DNA of 52,703 nucleotides, taken from positions 1 through 52,703 of the forward strand of contig JAFWYJ010000048.1 in NCBI GenBank assembly GCA_017517745.1, in the 5' to 3' direction. The position numbers and the translations under genes are program-made. Below the pieces are notes generated by a model. It worked only from the letters and a program-made list of their open reading frames with translations, was not told the DNA's origin and did not search any database. The stretch is from Clostridia bacterium (GTDB taxonomy: Bacteria; Bacillota; Clostridia; Oscillospirales; CAG-272). Numbering within the stretch: the stretch's first letter is position 1; each line of letters begins with the position of its first letter. Below are positions 39,838 to 49,500 of this stretch, piece after piece.

Positions 39838-41360
39838 AATCGCGTCTCCGTCATCTCTCCGTCGTTTTTAGGTCTGCGCTTTTCCGTAAATGCCGCCGAA
39901 ACGATCTCCCGCTCCGAAAAGGGCCTTCTGCCCTCGCGGTCGATCTCGTATTCCTCATGCCCTTTTCCGGCAAGCAAAACAATGTCGTCTTTCCGTGCCT
40001 CGGCAATCGCATGAAAAATGGCGTCTCGGCGATCGACGATCACGGTATATGGTTTTTCCTTGTCGATTCCGACAAGAATTTCTTCAATAATATCCTCCGG
40101 ACGCTCGCCTCGGCTGTTGTCGGAGGTCAGGATCACGTAGTCCGCGCCAAGAGACGCGATTCTTCCCATCACGGGGCGTTTTCCACGATCGCGATCACCG
40201 CCGCATCCGAAGAGGAGGATCAGTCTTCCCTCCCGTCGTCGAAGCTGTGCCGCCGTCCGCAACAGATTTTCCAATGCATCGGGGGTGTGCGCGTAATCAA
40301 TCAGCACCGTAAAATCGGCTCCCGGACCCAGGCGAACCCGCTCCATCCGTCCGCGCACGCCGGAAAGCGTGTTCAGAACGCCCTTGATCGCGCGCATTCC
40401 AAAGCCAAGCTCGTGCGCGACGATCGCCGCCTGCATGGAATTCATGACGTGAAATCCGCCCGGCACGGGACAATGCAGATGAATCGAGGCGTTCCCCGAT
40501 TTCAGATCGTAGGAAACGCCGCCGTCGGCGCAAATCTCGACGTTTTCGGCAACGTAATCTCCCGTTCCGCGCGTGCCGCAGGTAATAACCCGTCCCACAG
40601 CACTCGCGCGCATCCGCGCGGCGTATGGAGAATCGACGTTGATCACCGAAAGACGGCTCTTTTGAAAAAGCTCCGACTTCGCGTCGGCGTATGCCTCCAT
40701 CGTTTTGTGAAAGTCCAAATGCTCGGGAGTCAGATTGGTGAAGATCGCCGCCTCAAAGCTCAGAGGCTCGAGTTTTCCGAGTGCCAACGCGTGGGAGGTG
40801 ACCTCCATCAGCACGTATTCGACACCGTCCTCAACCATCTGTGCCAGCATACGATAGAGCACGGGAGGATCGGGGGTTGTCATGTTTGCCGTGGGATCGA
40901 GCGTTCCGCTTTCCAAATGCCTGCCCGCCGACTCACAGCCGACCGTTCCGATCAAGCCGCATTTGCAAAGCGACGCCTCCAGCATCGCGCGCAAAATATG
41001 TGTCACGCTGGTTTTTCCATTGGTTCCCGTCACACCGATCAGCTTCAGCTTTTTGGAGGGATATCCATACTGCGCGTGGCAGAGAACCGACAGTGCGCGT
41101 CTGGTATCCGGCACTTCCAAGCAAAGGATTGGTTCTCGCACGGACGCGTTTGCACCCTTCTCGGCTATGATACACACAGCACCCGCGGCAATCGCGTCCT
41201 TGATATAAGCATGCCCATCGGTATGTAACCCGCGGATGCAAACGAAGGCACTGCCCGCCTGCACCCGACGGGAATCCATTTCCACCGAGGCAATTTCAAG
41301 CTCCTCGCTCCCGTTCGGACATTCCCGACCGAGAACGGTGCAAAGTTCCAAAAGTTTCAC
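39834..41360 (-). CDS. murE: UDP-MurNAc-dipeptide synthetase MurE
   Basis: 508 aa Mur ligase. ATP-binding VTGTNGKTSVTHILRAM, MEVTSHALALGK, TNLTPEHLDFHKTM, and the substrate-defining loop TSDNSRGERPEDI. Diaminopimelate-adding enzymes carry DNPR here and lysine-adding ones usually do not; the DNSR variant makes DAP the more likely substrate but leaves it open. It begins 75 nt after the PBP gene. Confidence 0.94.
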   Translation of the reverse strand: MKLLELCTVLGRECPNGSEELEIASVEMDSRRVQAGSAFVCIRGLHTDGHAYIKDAIAAGAVCIIAEKGANASVREPILCLEVPDTRRALSVLCHAQYGYPSKKLKLIGVTGTNGKTSVTHILRAMLEASLCKCGLIGTVGCESAGRHLESGTLDPTANMTTPDPPVLYRMLAQMVEDGVEYVLMEVTSHALALGKLEPLSFEAAIFTNLTPEHLDFHKTMEAYADAKSELFQKSRLSVINVDSPYAARMRASAVGRVITCGTRGTGDYVAENVEICADGGVSYDLKSGNASIHLHCPVPGGFHVMNSMQAAIVAHELGFGMRAIKGVLNTLSGVRGRMERVRLGPGADFTVLIDYAHTPDALENLLRTAAQLRRREGRLILLFGCGGDRDRGKRPVMGRIASLGADYVILTSDNSRGERPEDIIEEILVGIDKEKPYTVIVDRRDAIFHAIAEARKDDIVLLAGKGHEEYEIDREGRRPFSEREIVSAAFTEKRRPKNDGEMTETRL

Positions 41361-41435
41361 AGCGTCTCCTCCCGAAAAATTGATCTGTTTCCACTTTCAA
41401 CTTCCCGACAAAAGCACTGTCTGTTTTGATTTTCG

Positions 41436-43790
41436 CTAATTCTGTTGCGGCTGTGGCGGCAACTCGTTTTCGGTGTAATCCTCGTCGTCCAGATAACGGA
41501 AGGTCACCTCGATCACGCTGCCCTTCGGAAGCTCTGTTCCGGGTGCCACGTTCTGCGCGATCACAGTCGCGCTGACGCCGTTGACATGATAATTTTTCGT
41601 TCCCGCGATGCGGATATTGAAGCCGTCGTTGATCAGCTTCTGATTGGCGGCGACCGCCGTCATTCCCGTCAGATCGGGGACCTTGACCGTGAGCGTTTCC
41701 GCGTCTCGATCGGTATAAAGGATGATCCTTCCGCCGTTCTTTTCCACGATTGTTCCCGCTTCGGGATACTGTTTGACCACAACTCCCGCGGGATCTCCCA
41801 CGAAATCCACCGTGAGTCCGTATCTGCTTCCCTCACACAAGCTCTGTGCATAGCTGCCGTCGCGGCGGATGCAGTTGGGAACCGTCACCGTCAAGCGTTG
41901 CAGCTCTTCTTCGGAATAGATCGCCTCGACGCCGAGATACGGCAGGATCGTTTCCATGACGTTGCCGACGTAAGGCGCCGCAACGGTGCTTCCGTAAAGC
42001 ACACCGCTCGTCGGTTCATCGACGATGATGATGACCGCGTATTGCGGATTGTCGGCTGGCGCGTAAGCAACCGTCGAACAGACGTAGCTTCCGATGCTTC
42101 CCGCGTTCTTTTTCTCGGAGGTTCCGGTCTTCGCGGCAACGCGGTAACCGGCAACGTAGGCGTTTTTCGCGCCGCCGTTCCCCGAAACACCGCCCTCGAG
42201 AATGCTCGAAACGGTTTTGCAGACCTCACTGCTGACAACCTGTCTTGAGACGTTCGTTCCGTAAGAGCGAATGACGTTGCCGTCATGATCTGTGATCGAA
42301 GAAACCATGTGCGGCTTGACCAGATAGCCGCCGTTTGCCACCGCGGAGATCGCGGTGATCTGTTGGATCAGGGTGACGTTGAAGTTCTGACCGAAGGCAT
42401 AGATCGCCAGGTCCAGATCGGTGAAGTTTTCCTTTGATGCAAAGACACCGATTCCCTCGCCGGGCAGATCGATGCCGGTTTTGCCGAGATATCCGAAGGA
42501 ATTGAGATACTGATAAAAATTCTCTCTTCCCAAAGCCTCTCCCACCGTCATCAGAACGGGGTTGCAAGATTGCTGAATGCCCTGTGTGAAGGTCAATTGT
42601 CCATGTCCCGTCGTTTTGTGACAGTGGATGTTGTGACCGCTGACCAGCTTGCTTCCTTTGCAGACGAAGCATTGGTCGGTGGTCACCACCGCCTCCTCGA
42701 GTGCCATCGATGCCGTGATGACCTTGAAGGTCGAGCCGGGGATGTAGGACTCGGTGATGGCTTTGTTGGACCACATTTCAAGAAGCAGCTGTTGCTTGAG
42801 CTTGGCGTATTCGTCGCTTCCCGCCTCATAGCCGCTCGCCGCAAGTGCCGCACTCGACTGATAATCCAGCTCCCATGGATCGTTCAAATTGAAATAGGGG
42901 TAGGTTGCCATGCCGAGGATCGCTCCCGTGTTGACGTCCATCACGATGCCCGCCGCACGGTTTTCGCCACCTGCCTCGGTGTAGGCTCGCTCGACCTGCT
43001 CCTCCAGTGCCGATTGCACGTAAAGATCGATGGTCGTGTTGACGTGATAGCCGTCCTGCGCCGCGATGTATTCCTTGTGAGAATAAGGCATTTCGTTGCC
43101 CTGCGCATCGCGCGCGGTGATATATTTGCCGTTCGTTCCGGCAAGCATTTCGTTATAGTAATATTCCAATCCGTAAAGCCCGGTTCCGTCGCTGCCGGTA
43201 AAGCCCAGCACGTGAGACGCCAGCGTGGAATAAGGATAATATCTGGTATTCGTGGTTTCCAGATAGATCATGCGCTGCAAACCGTACTCGGCAATGAACG
43301 CGCGGACACGATCCGCCGTTCCTTCGTCCACCTCTTTTTTGATGGTGCGGTCGAGATATCTGGTATGCGTGGTTTGCCGATAAACGAAATCATATTCCAC
43401 GCCCAACAGCTTCGAGAGATTTTCCGCGATCAAAACGTCAAATTCCACGGGCGCACCGCTTTGCACGCTCTCGCTTTTTGCCGCCGCGATCGAGGAGGGT
43501 GAAATGAAGACACGGTAGGTCGTGACGTTGGTCGCCAGCATCACGCCGTTGGCATCGTAGATGTTGCCGCGTTCTGCCGCAACGTTTGACTCGGTCGTCA
43601 TCTGCTCGATGACCTTTTTCTGATAGCGCTCAAACCCGAGCGTCTGCAACAGCAGGATGCGAACCAGCAACAAGCCGAACAGAATCACGGCGAGAATCAT
43701 GAGTGCAGATGCGCGGCGAAGCACCTTGGGGTGCACCGTCCGCATTGCCTCCGACGGTGTGCCTTCTTTGTTTTCCTTCATAAAATTCAC
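41436..43790 (-). CDS. Class B penicillin-binding protein with two C-terminal PASTA domains (FtsI/SpoVD-like)
   Basis: 784 aa from a GTG start at 43790 (AGGAG 6 nt upstream). One TM helix (about 28-50), a PBP dimer domain, and a transpeptidase domain with STFK (Ser353), SCN (408-410) and KTG (554-556). Two PASTA domains follow (about 640-700 and 702-768), then a short acidic tail. It cross-links septal peptidoglycan with FtsW. The SpoVD versus division-PBP identity cannot be decided, as only one such gene lies in the cluster. Confidence 0.94.
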   Translation of the reverse strand: MNFMKENKEGTPSEAMRTVHPKVLRRASALMILAVILFGLLLVRILLLQTLGFERYQKKVIEQMTTESNVAAERGNIYDANGVMLATNVTTYRVFISPSSIAAAKSESVQSGAPVEFDVLIAENLSKLLGVEYDFVYRQTTHTRYLDRTIKKEVDEGTADRVRAFIAEYGLQRMIYLETTNTRYYPYSTLASHVLGFTGSDGTGLYGLEYYYNEMLAGTNGKYITARDAQGNEMPYSHKEYIAAQDGYHVNTTIDLYVQSALEEQVERAYTEAGGENRAAGIVMDVNTGAILGMATYPYFNLNDPWELDYQSSAALAASGYEAGSDEYAKLKQQLLLEMWSNKAITESYIPGSTFKVITASMALEEAVVTTDQCFVCKGSKLVSGHNIHCHKTTGHGQLTFTQGIQQSCNPVLMTVGEALGRENFYQYLNSFGYLGKTGIDLPGEGIGVFASKENFTDLDLAIYAFGQNFNVTLIQQITAISAVANGGYLVKPHMVSSITDHDGNVIRSYGTNVSRQVVSSEVCKTVSSILEGGVSGNGGAKNAYVAGYRVAAKTGTSEKKNAGSIGSYVCSTVAYAPADNPQYAVIIIVDEPTSGVLYGSTVAAPYVGNVMETILPYLGVEAIYSEEELQRLTVTVPNCIRRDGSYAQSLCEGSRYGLTVDFVGDPAGVVVKQYPEAGTIVEKNGGRIILYTDRDAETLTVKVPDLTGMTAVAANQKLINDGFNIRIAGTKNYHVNGVSATVIAQNVAPGTELPKGSVIEVTFRYLDDEDYTENELPPQPQQN

Positions 43791-43887
43791 CGTTTCTCCT
43801 TTCCTTGAAAATCTCCTGATGGAAAGGCGAAGGAACTCCCTCGCACACCCCGCTATTCATTGTATGGAACGAACGCCGTTCTTATGA

Positions 43888-44757
43888 CTATTTGATTCCG
43901 ATCGCACTCAAAATGGCGGAAAGCCCAACCTGTTTCTCACGCTCTTCCTCAAAGACCTCCACCGAGTCTTCCGAGGGCATTGAAATATATTCCATTTTGA
44001 CGTAATCCTCTTCCACCATGCCATATTCCTCCATGGCAATGCGTCGGATCTCCAACCAATCGTTCTTGACCTCAAAATCCGATTTCAGTTCAGCCACCTC
44101 GTCGGAGGTCGATTGAATCTGAAGGCGAAGTTTGTTGACGTTGTCCTCGGCTCTCGTCAGAAGGATCGAGCTTGCCACGATCAGCATCAGCGATGCCGCA
44201 ACGGCAAGAATCGCCGCAAATGCCGAGAACGGAAAACGTCTGCTCTCTTTGGATGAGTCGGGACGTGCGGCATCAAACCAAGTGGGTGCCGATTCGCGAA
44301 TCTGCTTGCAAACTCTCGCGGGCAATGCACGTACTCGCGCGCGTAATAAAGAAGGCGCGGATTGCTCCGCCTCTACAACCGCCCCCGCCTCGCTCTCAGC
44401 GACTGCGGCAGGACAGACGTCCATGCCGTCGTTTCCGGAAAAATCGGCATGGCGAATTTTGTCGTTTCGAATTTCATAAAAATAACGAACGAGGTCTCCC
44501 GCGGACATACTTTCCTTTCCGCGTCTGTAACGGCCGTTCATCGCCGCCTCGTTGCAAGTTGAAAGCCGATAGGCCTCCGGATCCAATGCGCGCGTTTTCT
44601 CCTCGCGCCGCCGCTGTGCCTCCGCGCACATTTGCACGGTACGAACGAGATCCTGCGATGCGGTTTGCTCGGGAAGCAAGGCAACACAAGAGCCTGCCGA
44701 CGCGCCCGTTGGTGCTTCGGCAGAAGGCGTATAGATTTTGTTTTCCGTGCAGGCCAT
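43888..44757 (-). CDS. FtsL-like division protein with an unusually long N-terminal extension
   Basis: 289 aa. Position between rsmH and the PBP is the ftsL slot. A TM helix at about 178-201 is followed by a ~30-residue coiled coil (EDNVNKLRLQIQSTSDEVAE) and a short outer segment with a conserved-looking EEYGMVEEDYVKMEYI, the expected FtsL/DivIC topology. FtsL is usually 90-130 aa with a short cytoplasmic tail; here the cytoplasmic part is ~175 aa, Cys- and Ala-rich, with a helical patch (AGDLVRYFYEIRNDKIRHAD). Sequence identity is too low to name it ftsL firmly. Confidence 0.75.
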   Translation of the reverse strand: MACTENKIYTPSAEAPTGASAGSCVALLPEQTASQDLVRTVQMCAEAQRRREEKTRALDPEAYRLSTCNEAAMNGRYRRGKESMSAGDLVRYFYEIRNDKIRHADFSGNDGMDVCPAAVAESEAGAVVEAEQSAPSLLRARVRALPARVCKQIRESAPTWFDAARPDSSKESRRFPFSAFAAILAVAASLMLIVASSILLTRAEDNVNKLRLQIQSTSDEVAELKSDFEVKNDWLEIRRIAMEEYGMVEEDYVKMEYISMPSEDSVEVFEEEREKQVGLSAILSAIGIK

Positions 44758-44796
44758 GCTTTCCGATTCCTTTCATAATAATCAATATAAATACAC

Positions 44797-45744
44797 TTAC
44801 AGCTTTTCGGCAATCCGAAGCTTCGCGCTGTGCGAGCGCGGATTGATCTCCAACTCCTCCGCATTGGGAAGAATCGGCTTTTTCGTGACGATCTTCACCT
44901 TTGGCTTGTTGCCGCAGACACAGATGGGAAAGCTCTTGGGGCAGGTACACCCCTCGGCAAGCTCCGCGAAGGTCTGCTTGACAATCCGATCCTCCAACGA
45001 GTGGAAGGTGATGATGGCAAGCCTGCCCCCTTTTTTCAGGAGGCGAACGGCGGAACGGATCGCAGGAGCGATCACATCCAGCTCGGCGTTCACTTCGATG
45101 CGCAAGGCCTGAAACGAACGCTTTGCCGGATGATGTCCGCCGTCTCTGTTCGCGGCAGGGATCGAGCGTTTGATGATCTCCACCAGTTCCCCCGTGGTTT
45201 CGATCGGTGCCTTTTCCCTTTCGCGGATAATATTCGATGCAATGCGGGAGGAAAACCGTTCCTCTCCGTACTCGAAGAGAATCTTGCGGATCCTCTCCTC
45301 ACTGTATTCATTCACGACCGTTCTTGCGGTCAACGGATTTCTGATATCCATTCGCATATCCAGCGGCGCGTCTGCACGGTAGGAAAATCCGCGCTCGGCG
45401 GTATCCAGCTGATAGGAGGAAACCCCCAGATCCATCAGCATGCCGTCGATGCCGCCGATGCCGAGCGTCGAGCAAACCGACTCGACCTCGCAAAAATTGC
45501 TTCTCACGACCTGTGCGCGTTCCCCGAACACCGAAAGGCGCTCGGTTGCCACCGCCACCGCCGTTTCATCCTGATCAAGCGCGATCAATCGTCCTTCCTC
45601 ACCGAGTTGCGCGGCGATCGCCGAGCTATGCCCCGCGCCGCCGGCGGTTCCATCCACGTAGATGCCGTCCGCGCGAATCTTCAGCCCGTCTATGCAAGCC
45701 TCCAACAACACCGGTTTGTGAGAAAAATTGACCGTATCGCCCAT
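44797..45744 (-). CDS. rsmH: 16S rRNA (cytosine-1402-N4) methyltransferase RsmH (MraW)
   Basis: 315 aa from the ATG at 45744 (AAGGAGAAG upstream). FSHKPVLLEACIDGL, the SAM-binding YVDGTAGGAGHSSAIA, LMDLGVSSYQLD, GGRLAIITFHSLEDRIVKQ and the C-terminal NPRSHSAKLRIAEKL are the MraW signatures. Follows mraZ by 10 nt. Confidence 0.97.
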   Translation of the reverse strand: MGDTVNFSHKPVLLEACIDGLKIRADGIYVDGTAGGAGHSSAIAAQLGEEGRLIALDQDETAVAVATERLSVFGERAQVVRSNFCEVESVCSTLGIGGIDGMLMDLGVSSYQLDTAERGFSYRADAPLDMRMDIRNPLTARTVVNEYSEERIRKILFEYGEERFSSRIASNIIREREKAPIETTGELVEIIKRSIPAANRDGGHHPAKRSFQALRIEVNAELDVIAPAIRSAVRLLKKGGRLAIITFHSLEDRIVKQTFAELAEGCTCPKSFPICVCGNKPKVKIVTKKPILPNAEELEINPRSHSAKLRIAEKL

Positions 45745-45754
45745 GATCTTCTCC

Positions 45755-46177
45755 TTAAAGTCCCAATTCTTCGAGCTCCGCAAGAATGGAGGAAATGTCC
45801 TCCTGCTCCTTCAACTCCGTGTAAACGCTCTCCGACCAGATCTCGGCATAATCGCAACAGCCGATGATGACGACGTTCTTCTCAAGCGTCGCGTGACTCA
45901 CAAGCTCGGGAGGCAGTACCACGCGTCCCTGGGAGTCGGGCACGACCTGTGCCATCGACGAATGCAAAAAACGGATGATCTTTTCGGAAAGCTTGCGCTT
46001 CTGATCGCGCAGGGGCTTGATGTAATCCTGCCAGCCCTCGAGCGAATAGACCTTGAGACATTTCTCTCTGATGTCCTTCGCAATGACCAACGTGTCTCCG
46101 AGTTCCTCGCGCAGCTTTGCGGGAATGAATATTCGATTTTTCGCGTCCAGACTGTGTCTGTATTCACCGCCGAGCAT
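45755..46177 (-). CDS. mraZ: Transcriptional regulator MraZ
   Basis: 140 aa from the ATG at 46177 (AAGGAGG upstream); the longer frame includes the operator region. Two SpoVT/AbrB-like repeats: MLGGEYRHSLDAKNRIFIPA and the second DSQGRVVLPPELV. MraZ forms a ring that binds GTGG repeats upstream of its own operon and represses it in several species; such repeats lie at 46217-46261. Confidence 0.96.
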   Translation of the reverse strand: MLGGEYRHSLDAKNRIFIPAKLREELGDTLVIAKDIREKCLKVYSLEGWQDYIKPLRDQKRKLSEKIIRFLHSSMAQVVPDSQGRVVLPPELVSHATLEKNVVIIGCCDYAEIWSESVYTELKEQEDISSILAELEELGL

Positions 46178-46216
46178 CGCGCGTTCCTCCTTGTTGATCT
46201 TCCCGGTGTTTTTTCT

Positions 46217-46261
46217 CCACTGACGCTCCACTTTGAAACATCAGACACCACTTTCCACCAC
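46217..46261 (-). promoter_or_regulatory. MraZ-binding GTGG repeats
   Basis: On the minus strand GTGG occurs at 46261-46258, 46251-46248, 46231-46228 and 46220-46217 (plus one at 46258-46255). Spacings of 10, 20 and 11 bp place them on one DNA face. Two have the extended form AAAGTGG. They lie just downstream of the -10 box, enclosed by a CCCGGTG/CACCGGG inverted repeat (46202-46208, 46259-46265). Confidence 0.75.
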
Positions 46262-46272
46262 CGGGTAACTAT

Positions 46273-46301
46273 ATTATACAATATAAAATTCGATTCTTCA
46301 A
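46273..46301 (-). promoter_or_regulatory. Promoter of the mraZ/dcw operon
   Basis: TTGAAG (46301-46296), 17 bp, TATAAT (46278-46273); predicted start near 46266, directly before the GTGG repeats. The following 150 nt (46302-46440) is A/T-rich with no gene. Confidence 0.85.
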
Positions 46302-46483
46302 GAGGTTTTTCAAAATTTTTTTAATTTTTTTCAAAAAATTTTTTCAAAAAAAGCGCACTCGCGAAAAACGACAATAAATGACGAATTTTTGCGGATTATT
46401 TGGCTCTTTTTAGGTTGTTTTCAACAAAAAACAGAACGGCAATCCATATAAAACTTTTCTCATCGGAAGTTGCCGAAAACCGC

Positions 46484-46512
46484 TTGACGATTATTACAAA
46501 ATATGTTATACT
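46484..46512 (+). promoter_or_regulatory. Promoter of the helicase-nuclease gene
   Basis: TTGACG (46484-46489), 17 bp, TATACT (46507-46512), leader of about 55 nt with AGAAAGGA before the ATG. A CGGCAA...TTGCCG inverted repeat (about 46437-46476) immediately upstream could be a regulator site. Confidence 0.8.
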
Positions 46513-46572
46513 GTTTATATAGAACAGATCGGACTGCCTTTTTGTGCAGTTTCAGAAAGGATATCCAACAGT

Positions 46573-49500
46573 ATGGAACAAACCCCGAAAAACATTGCCG
46601 GCGAAGAGCTTTTTGAAGAGCTGATCGACCTGCGTCAGCGGTTGAAAGACCGTGAGAAAAAGGCGACCGGACGTACACCCGTCATCTGCAGCGATGACTC
46701 CATCCGAGAAATCGTGCGCCTTCTGCCGCGCAAGCCATCGGATTTCTTCAGCATTCCTGGAATCGGCCCCGCCTTTGTGGAAAATTATGCGCAGGCGTTT
46801 CTCGACGTACTCGACGACCACAACGGAAACCGCGAGACCGCCGAGATCCCGGTCAGCAAAAACGTGGAGGAAACCCTGCGCGAGCTTTCCAAAAAGCTGA
46901 TCAACATCAACCGCAACAACCGCATGCTTTTCCTCCCCAAGCTTTCGGCAAAGTATGCTGTCGATCTCTTCGACGCCACGGGAAGCTATAACCCTTTGCA
47001 AATTCTGTTTGACGGGGACAAGCCGATCACCATCGCCGACGTTTCCTCTCAGGATCTCCCCCGCACCGATCCCGCCCGAGATCGCTATCGCGCACTGATC
47101 GGACTCATCCGAGAGACCGTGAGAGACCTTCGCGACAAGGGACAAAACGATCTTTACGTCGGCTATCCCTTCGTGGAGGGCACGTTGGTCAACGGTGAAT
47201 TCGGAATCCGCGCACCGCTTTGTCTCTTCCCCGTCACACTGGATCGCTCGACCGCCAACATCACGGTTGCCGCGGATCACACGCGCGATATTATTTATAA
47301 TGGTACGCTGATTTTGGCGCACGACAAATTCAACAGCCTCGCCAAGCCCCTGCCCGACTGCACCGTGGAGGATGCAACACCCGACAACTTTTTGCAAGGG
47401 CTCTTGGATTTCTATGCCGAAAACGATATCCGCATCGAATATGACAGCGACGAGCTGACAAAATTCAAGGAATATCCGGGCGACTCCTTCCCGCGTCACG
47501 CGCGAGGTTCACTCAAGCTGGTACACAACGTCGTCATCGGAAAATTCCCGGCTTACTCCAACACCATCCAGCGCGATTTTGAGGAAATTCTGGAAAAGGG
47601 CTTGGTCAACAAGCTGGTTTCCGATCTGGTTTCCGACTACGGTGCCACCGATTTCTATTCCGATCAGACCAACACCGATCTCGAGTTGAATCACCCCGAC
47701 AAAAAGCAGCAGAGCATCAGCGAAAATTCGTTGGTCTACATCAACGCGCTCAACAGCGCGCAGGAGGCGGTTCTGCACGCTGCGGAAACGATGGACGAGC
47801 TGGTTGTCGAGGGCCCTCCCGGCACGGGTAAATCTCAGACCATCACCAGCTTGATCACCCAATTCGTCAACGAGGGCAAAACCGTCCTGATGGTTTCCGA
47901 GAAAAAGACGGCTTTGGACGTGGTCTATTCCCGTCTCGGCACACTGTCGAGATACGCCATGATGATGGACGATGCCAACAACAAAAATCTCTTCTATTCA
48001 CAGCTCGAACGCCTGCTTTACAGCACCGATGCGAATGCGCCGCTGCAAGCCCCCGATCTGAGCATGCTCTCGGGCGAGATCGACACCGACGTGGCAACGT
48101 TGGAGGTGATCGCGGACAAGCTCTTTACGCCGAGCGAGTTCGGTGTGGAGCCTTATCTGCTCTACATGGAAAATCGCCGCGTGAATCTGCAGAATCACGA
48201 GCAAATCAAAACCTACAAAACCATCCGCACCATGATCACCGAGGCGCTGATGGCACTCAAATACGATGAGATCACGGCGATCCACAAAAAGTTTGCCAAC
48301 GGACAGCTGACCGACAGTCTCGATCTCTATCAGCTGACCGTGGAACGATACCCCTGGTTCTTGAAAATGAAGGACTCGCTTTCCAACTACGATCTCATTC
48401 TCTTCTCCGACTCGATCGACGAGCTGATCCTGAAGGTGGACGAGTGGCGGAATCGCTCCTTCTTTGGTCGCATGACCTCCAAGGGACGCCTCTCGCGCGA
48501 CATCACGCAGGCAACCAAGGCATATTTTGACAAAGCGACGAATGCCTATCTCATCCGTCTGATCATGGAGCAACCCGAGGCTGTCAAGCAGAGCTTGAAG
48601 GAATTCACCGTCGGCTACGCCAACCTCAAGCCGGTTGTGTCGAGCCTGACCGAAAATGAAAATCTCTATCTCACGGCACTCCGAAAGATCCACAAAATCT
48701 GCGGCGGTACCGTCGTCGAATGGAACGACGAGCTTTATAACACCATTTTGTTCGAGCATATCCAACGCTTTGAAATGGACAATCGCACGCTGATGCCCAA
48801 GGTTGCCTCCTTCGAGAAGATCATTGCCTCGATCGAACGCGCGATCGGCGAAAAGCAGGCGCTCTCCAAGCAACGAATCATCAAGGTGTTGGCGGAGGAT
48901 ATCAAGTATATCACCGGCTCCAAGCGCAAGGGCGAGATCACGCGCGCCATTGAAAGCCGCCGTCGCTCCAGCGTTTCCAAGTTTGTCAAGAAGTTTGATT
49001 TTGAGCTTTTCAAGGCGATCAAGATCTGGCTGATGACGCCCGACGCGGTTTCCGAAGTGTTGCCGCAGCAAAACGATCTGTTTGACCTGTTGATCTTTGA
49101 TGAGGCTTCTCAGCTTTACGTGGAAAAGAGTATTCCCTCGATCATTCGCGCCAAGAAGGTTGTGATCGCGGGCGACCACAAGCAGCTTCGTCCCTCCAGC
49201 CTCGGTGACGGGCGCTTTGAGTTTGACGACGATCTCTTCGATGAGGACGCGGAGATCTCCGCGGCACTCGAGGAAGAAAGCCTGCTCGATCTGGCTCGTT
49301 TCCGTTATCCCGACATTCTGCTCAACACACACTACCGCTCCAAATACGAGGAGCTGATCGATTTCTCGAACTACGCGTTCTACAAGGGTCGTCTCTTCGT
49401 GGCTCCCAACACCGACGAGCCAGAAAAGCCCCCCATCGAGGTTCACCTTGTCAAAAATGCGCTTTGGCAAGGACGCTCCAACCGTCAGGAAGCAGAACGT

